Source: Neostapfia colusana
Taxonomy: Eukaryota > Streptophyta > Magnoliopsida > Poales > Poaceae
NCBI GenBank assembly: GCA_030760725.1
Contig: JASWHV010000003.1
Location: 112,252,153-112,316,152, forward strand
Reading direction: 5' to 3'
DNA: 64,000 nt
Shown here: positions 35,580 to 46,139 of the stretch, piece by piece
Layout of the letters: each line of letters starts with the position of its first letter
Numbering within the stretch: the stretch's first letter is position 1
Translations under genes and position numbers: made by a program
Notes under the pieces: model-generated
Databases searched by the model: none
Told to the model about the DNA's origin: nothing
What the model saw: only the letters and a program-made list of their open reading frames with translations

Positions 35580-35935
35580 GGATGGTGCAGGGAGTGGGTG
35601 TCAGCTGGACTACCATATGAATCGCAAGGCTCAAGAGGGGGCCACTGCAGCGGGGTTGGAGCCTCTTGTATGCTGTTAGGGGTGAAACCTTAGTGGGCCC
35701 ACGCTCGTCGGGAATCCCTTTGTAAAGGCTTCGTAGTGATCTCCTGGCCGCACACCTGGGAAGTGTGATGTGGATCGTAGCCACTGGCATAATGGAGGTT
35801 CTTTTAGTCCACCCGGCAACGGGGGATGAAATCACTACTTGTGGGTACAGTGGTACAAACTCTGCAGAGTCAAAACTGTCTTGACAGCCGTGCTCACGGT
35901 TAAGAGCGGCCTGGACTTATTCATGATTAGAGGAT
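35580..35935 (+). other. Block conserved between D and C LTR families, with inverted repeats
   Basis: On the transcript strand D reads AAACCTTAGTGGG, CCTTTGTAAAGG, GTGATCTCCTGGCC, ATAATGGAGGTTC and CTGTCTTGACAG. The reverse complement of C's LTR (57180-57420, also 49130-49380 and 28830-29060) has the same blocks in the same order and spacing, although the two LTRs are otherwise hard to align. Short palindromes keep their symmetry while changing sequence (CTGTC/GACAG in D, CTATC/GATAG in C). Confidence 0.7.
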
Positions 35936-36146
35936 TGTTGGTTTTGGAAGTTAAGCGGGGAGCTTAACATTGGAAATGATGTTATGGTTATTGGATTATG
36001 ATAATGGGTTGGGAGATTGGGACCATTTCACCTGTGTAGTAATGAAGGTGCTTAATAAGCTAAGGTGATAGGTATTAATTGCGTAGTGCTTTAACCATGA
36101 GTTCAACCTCTCCTTGTTCTAGCCATGCATGATATAATTTTCCCAC

Positions 36147-36178
36147 ACTTGCTGAGTACCACTGGTACTCAACCTTGC
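36147..36178 (+). other. Conserved hairpin near the 3' end of the D LTR
   Basis: CTTGCTGAGTACC-ACT-GGTACTCAACC forms a 7-bp perfect stem (GAGTACC/GGTACTC) with a 3-base loop. Equivalents: D 3' LTR 44721-44752, C LTRs 48680-48711 and 56721-56752, fragment I 28356-28387 (GAGTAC/GTACTC), and A LTRs 11031-11060 and 46509-46536 (GAGC/GCTC). Confidence 0.75.
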
Positions 36179-36517
36179 ATATTTGTTGGTTTATATTGCT
36201 GCTCAGGTCAAGATAATGAGGTGGTGTATAATGACCAAGACTTTGGACCCGAGGAAGGTTTTTAGGTTCATGAAGACCCCCGGGCAACGCCTGTGATGGA
36301 GCCCTAAAAGAATAATATTCCGCTGCTAGTTTATTTACTTGTGATGAACTTATTATTGTCCATCGAGACATTTACTATGTAAGACTTATTTATATTCGAC
36401 ACCTGGCTTGTAATAAATGATGCTTCACTATTTGTCATCACATGTATGAGAAAATGATCTTGGCATACATGTGATATTCACTTGGTTGTTCTTCGGAAAA
36501 ACCGGGTGTGACAGAGG

Positions 36518-36529
36518 TGGTATTAGAGC
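36518..36529 (+). promoter_or_regulatory. D primer binding site (tRNA-Met type)
   Basis: TGGTATTAGAGC, one mismatch from the usual TGGTATCAGAGC, four bases after the 5' LTR. Confidence 0.9.
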
Positions 36530-36732
36530 CAAGGTTGCCCGTAGGAACGTGGACCTAGGTAGAAATGGACGTATTTAAGGGCCCTATTTTCTTAAAAACT
36601 ATTTTCCAAGGTGTGGGTTGAAGAGTGTTATTTAAGGAGTCATTTTCTTCATCTTACCCCAAATTTTCATTCAAAATGGGATTTTTGTTTAAAAAGTTTA
36701 TCTAACCTAAGTTTTAAATTCTTTTGTTTTAG

Positions 36733-37512
36733 ATGGTTCGCATGATTCGCACCGCTCGTAAGTCCACAGGAGGGAGAGTTCCCGTAGTTGCCCTTGCCGA
36801 AAGAGAGGAGAGTCGTCCAGTGACGTACCTTTCCTACGGATTGGCAGTAGGAGATTTGTTGCGCCGTCTTCGACGTATGCTCGAAGCCGCCGGCAATATG
36901 GGCAAGCTAATCATCCACTATAACTCCACCAGGACCATCCGTGAGAAGAGGGAAGAATGGAGTTCGGAGATGAGGATTATACACGAGAATCAGCTGCTTA
37001 AGATTCACCACTCTCCAGCTTGTCGAGCAACACAAGTTGACGCGGAGAAAGATGTCACCTGGGAGGCCATCACCTGCCAGAGTCACATCTATCGTCGCCA
37101 CTTGGACAAAACTGAGTACATGTATGTCCTCCAACGTGAGAGTGGTACCACGGAGTACAAATACCCACTAGTGCAGCAAGGGACTTCCCATGAGCACATG
37201 GACTTGTGCTTGGAGGATGCGGCTATGCTCAGCACTCGACTGCAGGAGTGTCAACAAGAACTTCAGGATGTTCGAGACACCCTGAAGGAAACGGAGGCGT
37301 TGCTGCGAGCTTGCTTAAAGGCGAGAGAAAGAGGAGATGGGAATGAACTGTGTGTCACCGTGAATGATACATGGACTCCTGACTCCCCGGATCGCCGAGC
37401 AATCAGGCGTCGTCGCACTTCTCCACCAGCAGCCTCCCCACCCAAAGCAGAGTCAGAAGGTAGCCGAAATGAGGAGGAAGATCCCGAGGAGCCAGCTCAA
37501 GAGGACGAGTAG
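36733..37512 (+). CDS. D ORF upstream of gag, 259 aa, unknown function
   Basis: Intact ORF between the primer binding site and gag, in a different frame from gag, starting at ATG 36733 (MVRMIRTARKSTGG). Visible parts: a basic N terminus; a leucine/arginine-rich helical segment (LLRRLRRMLEAAGN) around residues 39-52; a middle region with WEAITCQSHIYRRHLDKTEY; a heptad-like helix (TRLQECQQELQDVRDTLKE) around 165-195 that may form a coiled coil; a basic patch RRAIRRRRTSPP and an acidic end (EEEDPEEPAQEDE). No signal peptide or membrane segment. I recognise no enzyme motif. B has a broken ORF at the same place. An open frame in an otherwise young element suggests it is expressed, by an unspliced leader, splicing or re-initiation, but this is inference. 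Confidence 0.7.
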   Translation: MVRMIRTARKSTGGRVPVVALAEREESRPVTYLSYGLAVGDLLRRLRRMLEAAGNMGKLIIHYNSTRTIREKREEWSSEMRIIHENQLLKIHHSPACRATQVDAEKDVTWEAITCQSHIYRRHLDKTEYMYVLQRESGTTEYKYPLVQQGTSHEHMDLCLEDAAMLSTRLQECQQELQDVRDTLKETEALLRACLKARERGDGNELCVTVNDTWTPDSPDRRAIRRRRTSPPAASPPKAESEGSRNEEEDPEEPAQEDE

Positions 37513-37811
37513 TGTAGAGTCTTTCCCCTAGCTAGCAAGAGGTCGAGTAGTTGAGTCGTTACGTAGCTAATGGTGTGATGATGCTTGGTGTGTGACGTGA
37601 GTTGTGGAAGCCATGAGCAATTGTCCACAGCCTCGTCTTCAGATTGTTTTGCTTTGGTGTGAACCCACAGGAAATAATAGTGCATTTATTTGGTGTGAGA
37701 TATAAACCCTCGTAAAATTTTAACAAAGCCTCAACACCTCAAAGTACCAACAAATGAAAGTAGTAAGATGATACTAAATGGTATCAAATTAACATTTGTT
37801 GATTCTGCCAG

Positions 37812-40800
37812 ATGGCCGGAAGAGGAAAAGGACGTGCTGCCAACCCCGCCAACAACAATGATGAGGCATGCAACCCTCATCTTTCTGGAGGCCAGGACCG
37901 GGGTGGTCGCCGTGAAGAAGTTGATCCTCTCCACCAAATGCTGGAGAATCAAAATCAACTCATCCAGAACTTGACTCAAGTGGTGGCCAACTTGCATCAA
38001 GTTCCACCTCCACAAGCTGCACCACGCCAACCAAGGTAGAGTGAGTTTCTAGGAACTCAACCTCCAAAGTTTGCAAGTGCTGCTGAACCGCTGGAGGCAG
38101 ATGATTGGCTGAAGACCATTGAAAGTAAGATGAGGATCATACAGTGCCAAGGGTATGAAAGGGTGCTGTTTGCCTCTCATCAATTGCATGGACCTGCTGC
38201 TGATTGGTGGACCGCCTACGTGGCCGCCCATCATGACCCTGAGAACATCACTTGGGAAGAGTTCAAGCGTAGCTTCCGCAACCACTACATCCCAAGAGGT
38301 GAACTCAAAAACAAGAGGAAGGAGTTTTTGGGACTGCAGCAGGGAAACATGACGGTGAGGGAATACCTCACTAAATTTACTCAACTATCCCGTTATGCTC
38401 CACGAGACATAGAGACTGATGAGCAGAAACAAGATTGTTTCGTGGAAGGACTTACCGCAGAGATGCAGTGTGCCATGTCCTCCAATGAGTATGAAAGCTT
38501 TCAAAAGATGGTGGACAGAGCATTTGTGTTGGAAAGGAAGCTAAAGGCCCTAGAAAATGAGAATAAGAGGAAGGCGGGGTGGTCACATCAGGCCTCAGGG
38601 AGCAACACCCGCCCACGTATGATGCAGCAACCTACGGGGCAGACGAACCGTGCTGCGGTAACTTATTCAGCACCAAGAGGGTACAACCCAAACTACAGGC
38701 CACCCGCAGCACCTGCACAGCCGCCACGTCAGTTTGTGCAGCAGCCTCGCCCCGCATATCCAACTCGACCAGCAGTGCAAGGACCCCCAAACCAACCCCA
38801 AGACAACAAGGGCCAAGCATCTAAGATTGGGGTGCAATGTTTCCGCTGTGGTGAAGTGGGGCACTACGCCCATAAATGCCCAAAGAAGAAGCCTGCGCCG
38901 CCACAACAGCAGAATGTAATGAGAGGACGGGTGAACCACGTCACTATGGAGGAAGCACAAGAGGCACCCAACGTGGTAGTTGGTAAGTTTCCTGCCAATT
39001 TACACCTTGCAACTCTGCTGTTTGATTCTGGTGCTACCCACTCGTTCATTGCTCAAGGGTTTGTTAAGAAGCATGACCTAGCAACCACACAAATGAACCA
39101 TATGCTAGCCGTAAACTCTCCAGGTGGAGAAATAAGGACAAGACAAGTGTGTCCCAAAGTGAGCCTAGACATTAATGGGGTAGTATTTACTGCTAACCTC
39201 ATAGTGATAGATTCACAAGGGATAGATATTATTTTGGGTATGGATTGGTTGACCAAACATAAAGGAATCATCCATTGTTCGACCAGAACGGTGGAACTAA
39301 CTCACCCCAGTGGTACCAGAGTAAAGTTCATAACAATACATGAGCCTAGGAGGGACATTAAATTAAATCAAGTGGAGGTGAAAGTTGAGGAAATCAGGAC
39401 CATCAGGGATTATCCAGATGTTTTTCCGGAGGAGTTGCCAGGTATGCCTCCCGACTGTGACGTGGAATTCGCAATTGAGCTAGTACCGGGAACAGCCCCG
39501 ATATACAAGAGACCTTATCGAATGGACTCCAAGCAGCTAGAAGAGCTCAAGGATCATTTGAGAGAATTGACGGAGAAGGGGTATATTCGCCCTAGTTCCT
39601 CACCATGGGGAGCTCCGGTGATATTTGTGCCCAAGAAAGACGGAACCCAAAGGTTATGTGTGGATCACCGTGCCTTGAATGAGGTAACCATTAAGAACAA
39701 GTACCCATTACCCCGCATTGAAGACTTGTTTGATCAGTTAAGGGGAGCTTGTGTGTTCTCGAAAATTGATCTCAGGTCGGGATACCACCAACTCAAGATA
39801 AGGCAATCTGATATTCCCAAGACAGCTTTCGTATCTCGGTACGGACTGTATGAATACACTGTCATGCCTTTCGGGCTAACCAATGCCCCGGCATATTTCA
39901 TGTACCTCATGAACAAGGTATTCATGGAATATTTGGACAAATTTGTGGTGGTTTTCATAGATGATATTCTCGTCTTCTCCAAAGATGAAGAAGAACATGA
40001 GAAACATCTAAGGTTGGTGTTACAGAGGCTGAGAGAACACCAACTATATGCCAAGTTGAGCAAGTGTGAGTTTTGGCTGAAGAGAGTTCCCTTTTTAGGA
40101 CATATAATCTCGGAGGGAGGAATCTCCGTAGATCCCGCCAAAATCGAGGATATCCAGAAGTGGAAGACCCCTGAAAATGTCGGGGAAGTTCGAAGCTTTT
40201 TGGGATTGGCTGGATACTATCGACGGTTTATTGAGGGATTCTCCAAGATCTCGAGACCTCTCACTAAACTGTTGGAAAAGGGAATCACATTCACCTGGAC
40301 GCCACAGTGCGATACGAGCTTTCAGGAGCTAAAGAAGAGATTGACAACAGCCCCAGTGTTGGTTATGCCAGATATGCAGAAGAATTTCACAGTGTACTGC
40401 GATGCCTCTGGAAATGGGTTGGGATGTGTTCTCATGCAAGAAGGTCATGTCGTGGCATATGCATCCCGGCAGCTTCGGAAGCACGAGAAGAACTATCCTA
40501 CACATGATCTAGAACTAGCTGCAGTGGTACACGTGTTGAAAATTTGGCGGCACTATTTGATGGGGAAGAGGACAGAGATATATACGGATCATAAGAGTTT
40601 GAAGTACATATTCACACAGCCAGATCTCAACCTCCGACAAAGGAGATGGTTGGAGCTAATCAATGACTTTGATGTGGGCATCAACTATCATCCCGGGAAA
40701 GCAAACGTCGTGGCCGATGCTTTGAGTCGGAAAGTGCAGGTCAATAAGTTGAGTTTGAAGTACATGCATGCAGAATTGAAGGACGAGGTTATAAGACTCA

Positions 40801-42281
40801 ATCCATGTCTAGTAAATAGTGGTGAAGCCATCGCCATGGAAGTGGACTCCACACTCGAGCAAGACATACGCGAGGGCCAAAAGAATGATGAGAAGATACA
40901 AGAGATCAGACAGCTTATCAAGGAAGATAAAGCTCCTGGTTTTAGAGAGGATGAACAAGGAACGGTGTGGCACGGGAAAAGGATCTGTGTGCCAGAAGTA
41001 AAGGAGATCCGTGAATTAATTTTGAAGGAGGCTCACGATTCTGACTATTCCATTCATCCTGGGAGTACGAAGATGTACCAGGACCTCAAAGGCAGGTATT
41101 GGTGGTATGGCATGAAGCGAGATGTCGCGGAACATGTTGCCCTATGTGACACATGTCAGTTGGTGAAAGCTGAACATCAACGACCCGCGGGATTATTGCA
41201 ACCACTCAAAGTGCCTGAATGGAAGTGGGAAGAAATCAGCATGGATTTTGTCGTGGGATTGCCTAGGACCCAATCCGGGTATGATTCAATATGGGTCATT
41301 ATTGATAGGCTAACCAAGGTAGCTCATTTCATCCCTGTGAAAGAAAGCTACAGTGGATCTAAATTGGCAGAATTGTACATGTCAAGGATTGTGTGTTACC
41401 ATGGAGTGCCAAAGAAGATAGTGTCGGACCGAGGGACACAGTTCACCTCGAGGTTTTGGCAGAAGTTGCATGAAACCATGGGAACCCATCTGAACTTTAG
41501 TTCTGCCTATCATCCCCAAACTGACGGGCAGACGGAGAGAACCAATCAGATCCTTGAAGATATGTTAAGGGCATGTGCACTCAAAAACAATAGGAGTTGG
41601 GACAAGAACTTACCGTATGCGGAGTTTTCCTATAACAACAGCTATCAAGCTATTATGAAGATGTCACCGTTTGAAGCTTTGTATGGAAGGAAGTGCAGAA
41701 CTCCCCTATTTTGGAACCAAACAGGAGAAAGTAAAGTGTTTGGTACAGAAGTACTACAAGAAGCCGAGGCGAAGGTGAGGGAGATTCGCAACAACTTGAG
41801 GATAGCACAAACACGCCAAAAGAGCTATGCCGATGTACGAAGAAGAGAGCTCGTTTTCATCCTGGGAGACTATGTTTATCTCAAGGTGTCCCCTATCAGA
41901 GGACTTCGTCGGTTCAAGGTGAAAGGGAAGTTGTCACCTCGATACATCGGACCCTTTCAAGTTTTGGAAAGAAAAGGCGAAGTGGCGTACCAACTAGAGT
42001 TACCGGTTCATCTATCGGACGTGCACGTTGTATTCCATGTGTCACAACTCAAGAAATGCCTGAGGACGCCTGAAGAGGTGTTACCCATGAATGAAGTGGA
42101 TGTAGCTGAAGATTTGTCTTATGCCGAACAACCATACAAGATTTTGGAAACAATGGAATGCCTCACCAGAAACAAGAGAATCCGGATGTGCAAGGTGCAG
42201 TGGAAGCATCACTCAGAAGAGGAAGCCACCTGGGAACGGGAAGATGAGCTCAAGGCACAATTTCCGGAATTGTTTTCTTAG
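37812..42281 (+). CDS. D gag-pol polyprotein (chromovirus), one in-frame UAG near the start
   Basis: Gag starts at ATG 37812. After 75 codons a TAG occurs at 38037-38039, and the same frame then runs open to 42281; the first ATG after the stop is 38130, giving a 1383-aa product. In that numbering: Retrotrans_gag capsid ~20-130 (WWTAYVAAHHDP); CCHC knuckle C237-C250 (CFRCGEVGHYAHKCP); protease D299 (LLFDSGATHSF); RT with FIDD at 609-612; RNase H starting near D758 (YCDASGNGLGC) to ~866; integrase HHCC finger ~969-1010 and core D1039, D1100, E1136 (DD35E); SH3-like region; C-terminal chromodomain ~1335-1383 (KVQWKHHSEEEATWERE). The chromodomain is the hallmark of chromoviruses and is known to guide integration to heterochromatin. 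No frameshift seen. The UAG could be a recent mutation or be read through. Confidence 0.92.
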
Positions 42282-42305
42282 AAACACCATTCTCGAGGAC
42301 GAGAT

Positions 42306-42326
42306 TTCTTTTAAGGGGGGTAGAGC
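42306..42326 (+). promoter_or_regulatory. D polypurine tract
   Basis: TTCTTTTAAGGGGGG followed by TAGAGC, then the 3' LTR at 42327. It is the same motif as in A on the other strand. Confidence 0.85.
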
Positions 42327-45087
42327 TGTAACACCCCAAATTTTGATTCAAAACTCTAAACCATGTTCAGAGGGGAATTTAAAATTTTTTGGACGTGTTG
42401 CATGTTTTGCAAAAATTCAAATTAAAACTGGAATTCAAATTATACTCAAAACAGAAAAGAAATGGAAAAAGAAAAAGATAAACGGGGAAAAAACCGGCCA
42501 GTGGGCCGAAACCCGCCAGCCGGCCCAGTTTCCCCGCGCCAGCCCGCCCCCGCGCGCGCCGCGCTGTCTCTCACAGACAGGTGGGACCCACCTGTCATCC
42601 CTAACCCCGCGACCCCAGACTCTCTCCCGCGCGCGCGATCTTAACCGATCGAAAAACCGCGTTCCTCAGCCGAATTCCGGTCCCAGAAGAATCCAACTCG
42701 ATCACAACTGACCCACCGCCCTCCCCCGGCTATAAAAACCCCAGCCCCGATCGGTTTTTCCCACGCGATCGCCGATTTTTACTCCGGTGAGCACCGAGAC
42801 TTCGCCGGTGAATTCTGGCCGATCTAAGCTCGGAAACTCTGATCTAACTCGCTGGTCTTGATCCACCGCCTCCGGGGAGCTTTGCAGGTGCAGAAAACTC
42901 GGAGACTTACGGTGTAAATCCAGCGCCGATGAGCTTCGCCGTGGTTTTGCCTCGGACCTCGCCGCCGAGCACTTTCTAGGACCCCCGAGCTCGAGAAAAC
43001 CCCCGAGGTGAGATCCCTGACCTCCCCTCTACCGATCTATGCCATAAGATCACAGTTTTAGGCATAATTCTCGAGGATCCGAAACTTTCCGGCGAGATCG
43101 CCGCTTCCCGCCGCCGTGCGCCGCCGGCAGCGCCGCCCGCGCTCGATCAGAGCGACGTGGCCGCTTGTGCGCCGTTTATTTTAAATCGCACGGTAGACTT
43201 TCAAATCCCCGCGTACCGGTTCGATGTTATAATCTCGGCCGTCGGTTTAAAATCGGACGGTCCACGTCAGCCCCGCATTATAAAGACTGGAATTCTTACG
43301 TGCTACCCCCTGGGGTTCTCTGGAATTGAGAGCTAGCCCCGGAAACTTCAGATCTAGCCCCTGGAACTCCAGAAAATCATGTAAATTAATTTAAAAATCA
43401 GTTTTAGCCCCTGGACTTAATAAAAATTTGGAAAAGCACCTCTGATAAGTGTAGCTAGACCCCTGGAAATTATGAAAATAATATTATAGACCCTGTAATG
43501 GGGTGAATTCATTATTTTAGCCCTGTTTAGTATTTAATTTAGGAAATTGAATATGTAACTAGTGTTTAAAAATTAAAAAGTGGGACAAACATAATTGTCA
43601 AAATTAATTAAAAACTTTCTCAGTACTTAGAAAACTTTGGAGTGAGATAAAAATATATTTTTGGGCTGAAATGAATCTGTTTCATTTATTATTCACATTT
43701 ATTAGTATAGGGACACATTTTTAAGTAAAGAATAGTTATAGAAAAATAGAGAAAATAATTATGAAATAGTCTACATCAGAAGCCAAGGTCAAAACATGTT
43801 ATTAGATTATTTAGGACCAGAACCTATACTGTTTAGATGATGTGTATTACTAATTTCATAATAAAATACACAATTATGCATAGGAATATAAATCTGAAAA
43901 TATAGCAACTAGTAAAAGATAAATGGAGTTTCTAAAATCCAAAGAATTCAGTTTAGGGTTGATAGAAATTATGAAGGCACATATGGAGAAGAAAAATACT
44001 TTTCATACATACTTGGTAGTGAAAAGGTGTAGTAGTTTAATATAAGGAATTTATTTAAAACTGAAACACACATATATATATATATAAATATAGTATGTAA
44101 GTATAAATATGAACACCAAAGTAGGAATCATACACATATAAATAAAAGTGTTGGATGGTGCAGGGAGTGGGTGTCAGCTGGACTACCATATGAACCGCAA
44201 GGCTCAAGAGGGGGCCACTGCAGCGGGGTTGGAGCCTCTTGTATGCTGTTAGGGGTGAAACCTCAGTGGGCCCACGCTCGTCGGGAATCCCTTTGTAAAG
44301 GCTTCGTAGTGATCTCCTGGCCGCACACCTGGGAAGTGTGAATGTGGATCGTAGCCACTGGCATAATGGAGGTTCTTTTAGTCCACCCGGCAACGGGGGA
44401 TGAAATCACTACTTGTGGGTACAGTGGTACAAACTCTACAGAGTCAAAACTGTCTTGACAGCCGTGCTCACGGTTAAGAGCGGCCTGGACTTATTCATGA
44501 TTAGAGGATTGTTGGTTTTGGAAGTTAAGCGGGGAGCTTAACATTGGAAATGATGTTATGGTTATTGGATTATGATAATGGGTTGGGAGATTGGGACCAT
44601 TTCACCTGTGTAGTAATGAAGGTGCTTAATAAGCTAAGGTGATAGGTATTAATTGCGTAGTGCTTTAACCATGAGTTCAACCTCTCCTTGTTCTAGCCAT
44701 GCATGATATAATTTTCCCACACTTGCTGAGTACCATTGGTACTCAACCTTGCATATTTGTTGGTTTATATTGCTGCTCAGGTCAAGATAATGAGGTGGTG
44801 TATAATGACCAAGACTTTGGACCCGAGGAAGGTTTTTAGGTTCGTGAAGACCCCCGGGCAACGCCTGTGATGGAGCCCTAAAAGAATAATATTCCGCTGC
44901 TAGTTTATTTACTTGTTATGAACTTATTATTGTCCATCGAGACATTTACTATGTAAGACTTATTTATATTCGACACTTGGCTTGTAATAAATGATGCTTC
45001 ACTATTTGTCATCACATGTATGAGAAAATGATCCTGGCATACATGTGATATTCACTTGGTTGTTCTTCGGAAAAACCGGGTGTGACA
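42327..45087 (+). repeat. D 3' LTR (2761 bp, 682-bp deletion)
   Basis: Nearly identical to the 5' LTR except for loss of the segment equivalent to 34897-35578. The join AAAAGTGTTGGATGG near 44150 shows a GTGT shared by both deletion ends, a sign of microhomology-mediated loss. TATA copy at 42731-42738; hairpin copy at 44721-44752. No gene. Confidence 0.95.
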
Positions 45088-45092
45088 GGAAA

Positions 45093-45749
45093 CAGAACAA
45101 CGGCACCTCAGTCGGTTCCCCTCGGTTGTGACACTGACAGTGGGTCCCACTGTTCCATTTTGTCCTAATTGAATTTCGCTACTGCTCTTAATTTGGGGAC
45201 CCTAGTAGCCCTTGTGATTTGATCTAACATCAAAATAGCCAGTTAGCTTTGAATAATTCAAAGTGTGATTTGATTTGATCAAATTTGCAGCAAAGGTTAA
45301 CTGAAATTCAAATTTTATTTGAATTTATCCAAAATAGCTCATGTCAAGATCAACTCCAAATGGAGTGAAAATTGGTGTGTGAGCTCACAAAAATGTGCTG
45401 AGTGTGAATATGAATCCCACTTTTGAATTCATGTGATGAAAGGAGTTTGAATTTGAATTTAAGTTCAAACTAGCCTTTTTCTAATTATACCCAAAAAATA
45501 CCTCATAAGGTTTTGGATTTGGGTGAAATTTTGCATGAGCATTCCTAAAAAGGTTTAGGAGTTTCTCATATGCTCAGCCCCTATATGATGCATGTGGGAA
45601 ATACCACTTTTGCATTTTGTGAGTTTATCTTCTAATGACTTTCTTGATGGTGGTTACTTGCTCTTCAAATGTGTTCATATGATTTCCTCAAATGAGATGA
45701 GTGTGGTGTCATGAACACTTTTAGCCAATGAAAAACTTGGGCCCTTACA
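45093..45749 (-). repeat. B 5' LTR, right segment
   Basis: Continues directly from 33067 once D and one GGAAA copy are removed, and matches B's 3' LTR 21580-22241 (GTGGGTCCCACTGTTCC, GGGCCCTTACA). It ends CA at 45749, followed by the GCCTT duplication (45750-45754). No gene. Confidence 0.9.
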
Positions 45750-45754
45750 GCCTT

Positions 45755-46124
45755 GAGCTACGTGTTCACGTTACTAACCACGTGACGGGGTCTCCCCTAC
45801 TTGCCCATAGCACGCAAGGGAAGGGCGTTGCTCGAATACCCCAAACAACATGAAGAGTCATAGAGGATACTAAAGCTGGCCGGGTTACCTGCCACCCAGA
45901 GGCTCCACCCTTAAGCTTGTGCGCACTGGTGGACAGCGCTTACATGCACCCCAAGACATAAAATGTCTTGATATGCATGATTTTCCGACATAACACATAA
46001 GTTAGGTTGCCACCTTCATATTAGGCTAATATAGTAGTCCTTATGTGGGCCTAGTACCGTTTCTCATTGTATCCTAAGTTTTTGTCGTAATACGATCCTT
46101 AATCCATGCGTTATTCCCAATGCT
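45755..46124 (-). other. A leader between B and the primer binding site
   Basis: Untranslated leader of A. No ORF over 60 codons and no recognisable gag. Its continuation on the other side of B is the unassigned block at 19441-20423. Confidence 0.6.
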
Positions 46125-46136
46125 GCTCTGATACTA
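46125..46136 (-). promoter_or_regulatory. A primer binding site (tRNA-Met type)
   Basis: The minus strand reads TAGTATCAGAGC, one mismatch from TGGTATCAGAGC, three bases from A's 5' LTR. It fixes the left end of that LTR at 46140. Confidence 0.88.
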
Positions 46137-46139
46137 CGC

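Larger units (their letters stand above)
33068..36513 (+). repeat. D 5' LTR (3446 bp)
   Basis: TGTAACACCCC...GGTGTGACA. U3 is short: a TATA box lies only 404 bp from the start. The remaining ~3 kb would be R/U5 and part of the element RNA. 33230-33760 is GC-rich, 34020-34980 is AT-rich with a (TA)n tract, and 35480-35935 is a block conserved with C-family LTRs. A strong inverted repeat lies at 36147-36178. It contains the 682-bp segment 34897-35578 that the 3' LTR lacks. Short open frames here are not considered genes. Confidence 0.95.
33068..45087 (+). mobile_element. Element D: young, nearly intact Tekay-like chromovirus (Ty3/gypsy)
   Basis: The only plus-strand full element here: 5' LTR 33068-36513, primer binding site 36518-36529, upstream ORF 36733-37512, gag-pol 37812-42281, polypurine tract 42306-42326, 3' LTR 42327-45087, with exact GGAAA duplications. 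The LTRs differ at roughly 20 single bases plus a few small indels over 2.7 kb by eye (under 1%), apart from one 682-bp deletion in the 3' LTR. Using the commonly applied grass intergenic rate this would mean a few hundred thousand years. Gag-pol has every expected domain. The defects seen are one in-frame UAG near the gag start and the 3' LTR deletion. Confidence 0.95.
20429..45749 (-). mobile_element. Element B: Tekay-like Ty3/gypsy retrotransposon nested in A
   Basis: Minus-strand element: 3' LTR 20429-22241, polypurine tract, broken gag-pol 22418-26858, upstream ORF remnants 27170-27990, then a C-family LTR fragment (I) and the remains of its 5' LTR (30697-33067 and 45093-45749). D split that 5' LTR. 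GCCTT duplications flank it. Its primer binding site and the adjacent left part of the 5' LTR are missing at the I/B junction. Its LTR end (TGTAAGGGCCC) and A's (TGTAAAGGTCC) are related subfamilies. Confidence 0.85.

Noticed and set aside
36518..36529. Possible tRNA gene at the tRNA-like sequences
   Set aside because: Only 12 bases complementary to a tRNA 3' end, next to LTR ends; no cloverleaf.
38130..42281. Host gene for a reverse transcriptase-like protein
   Set aside because: Flanked by matching LTRs, a primer binding site, a polypurine tract and target-site duplications; it is element D's polyprotein.
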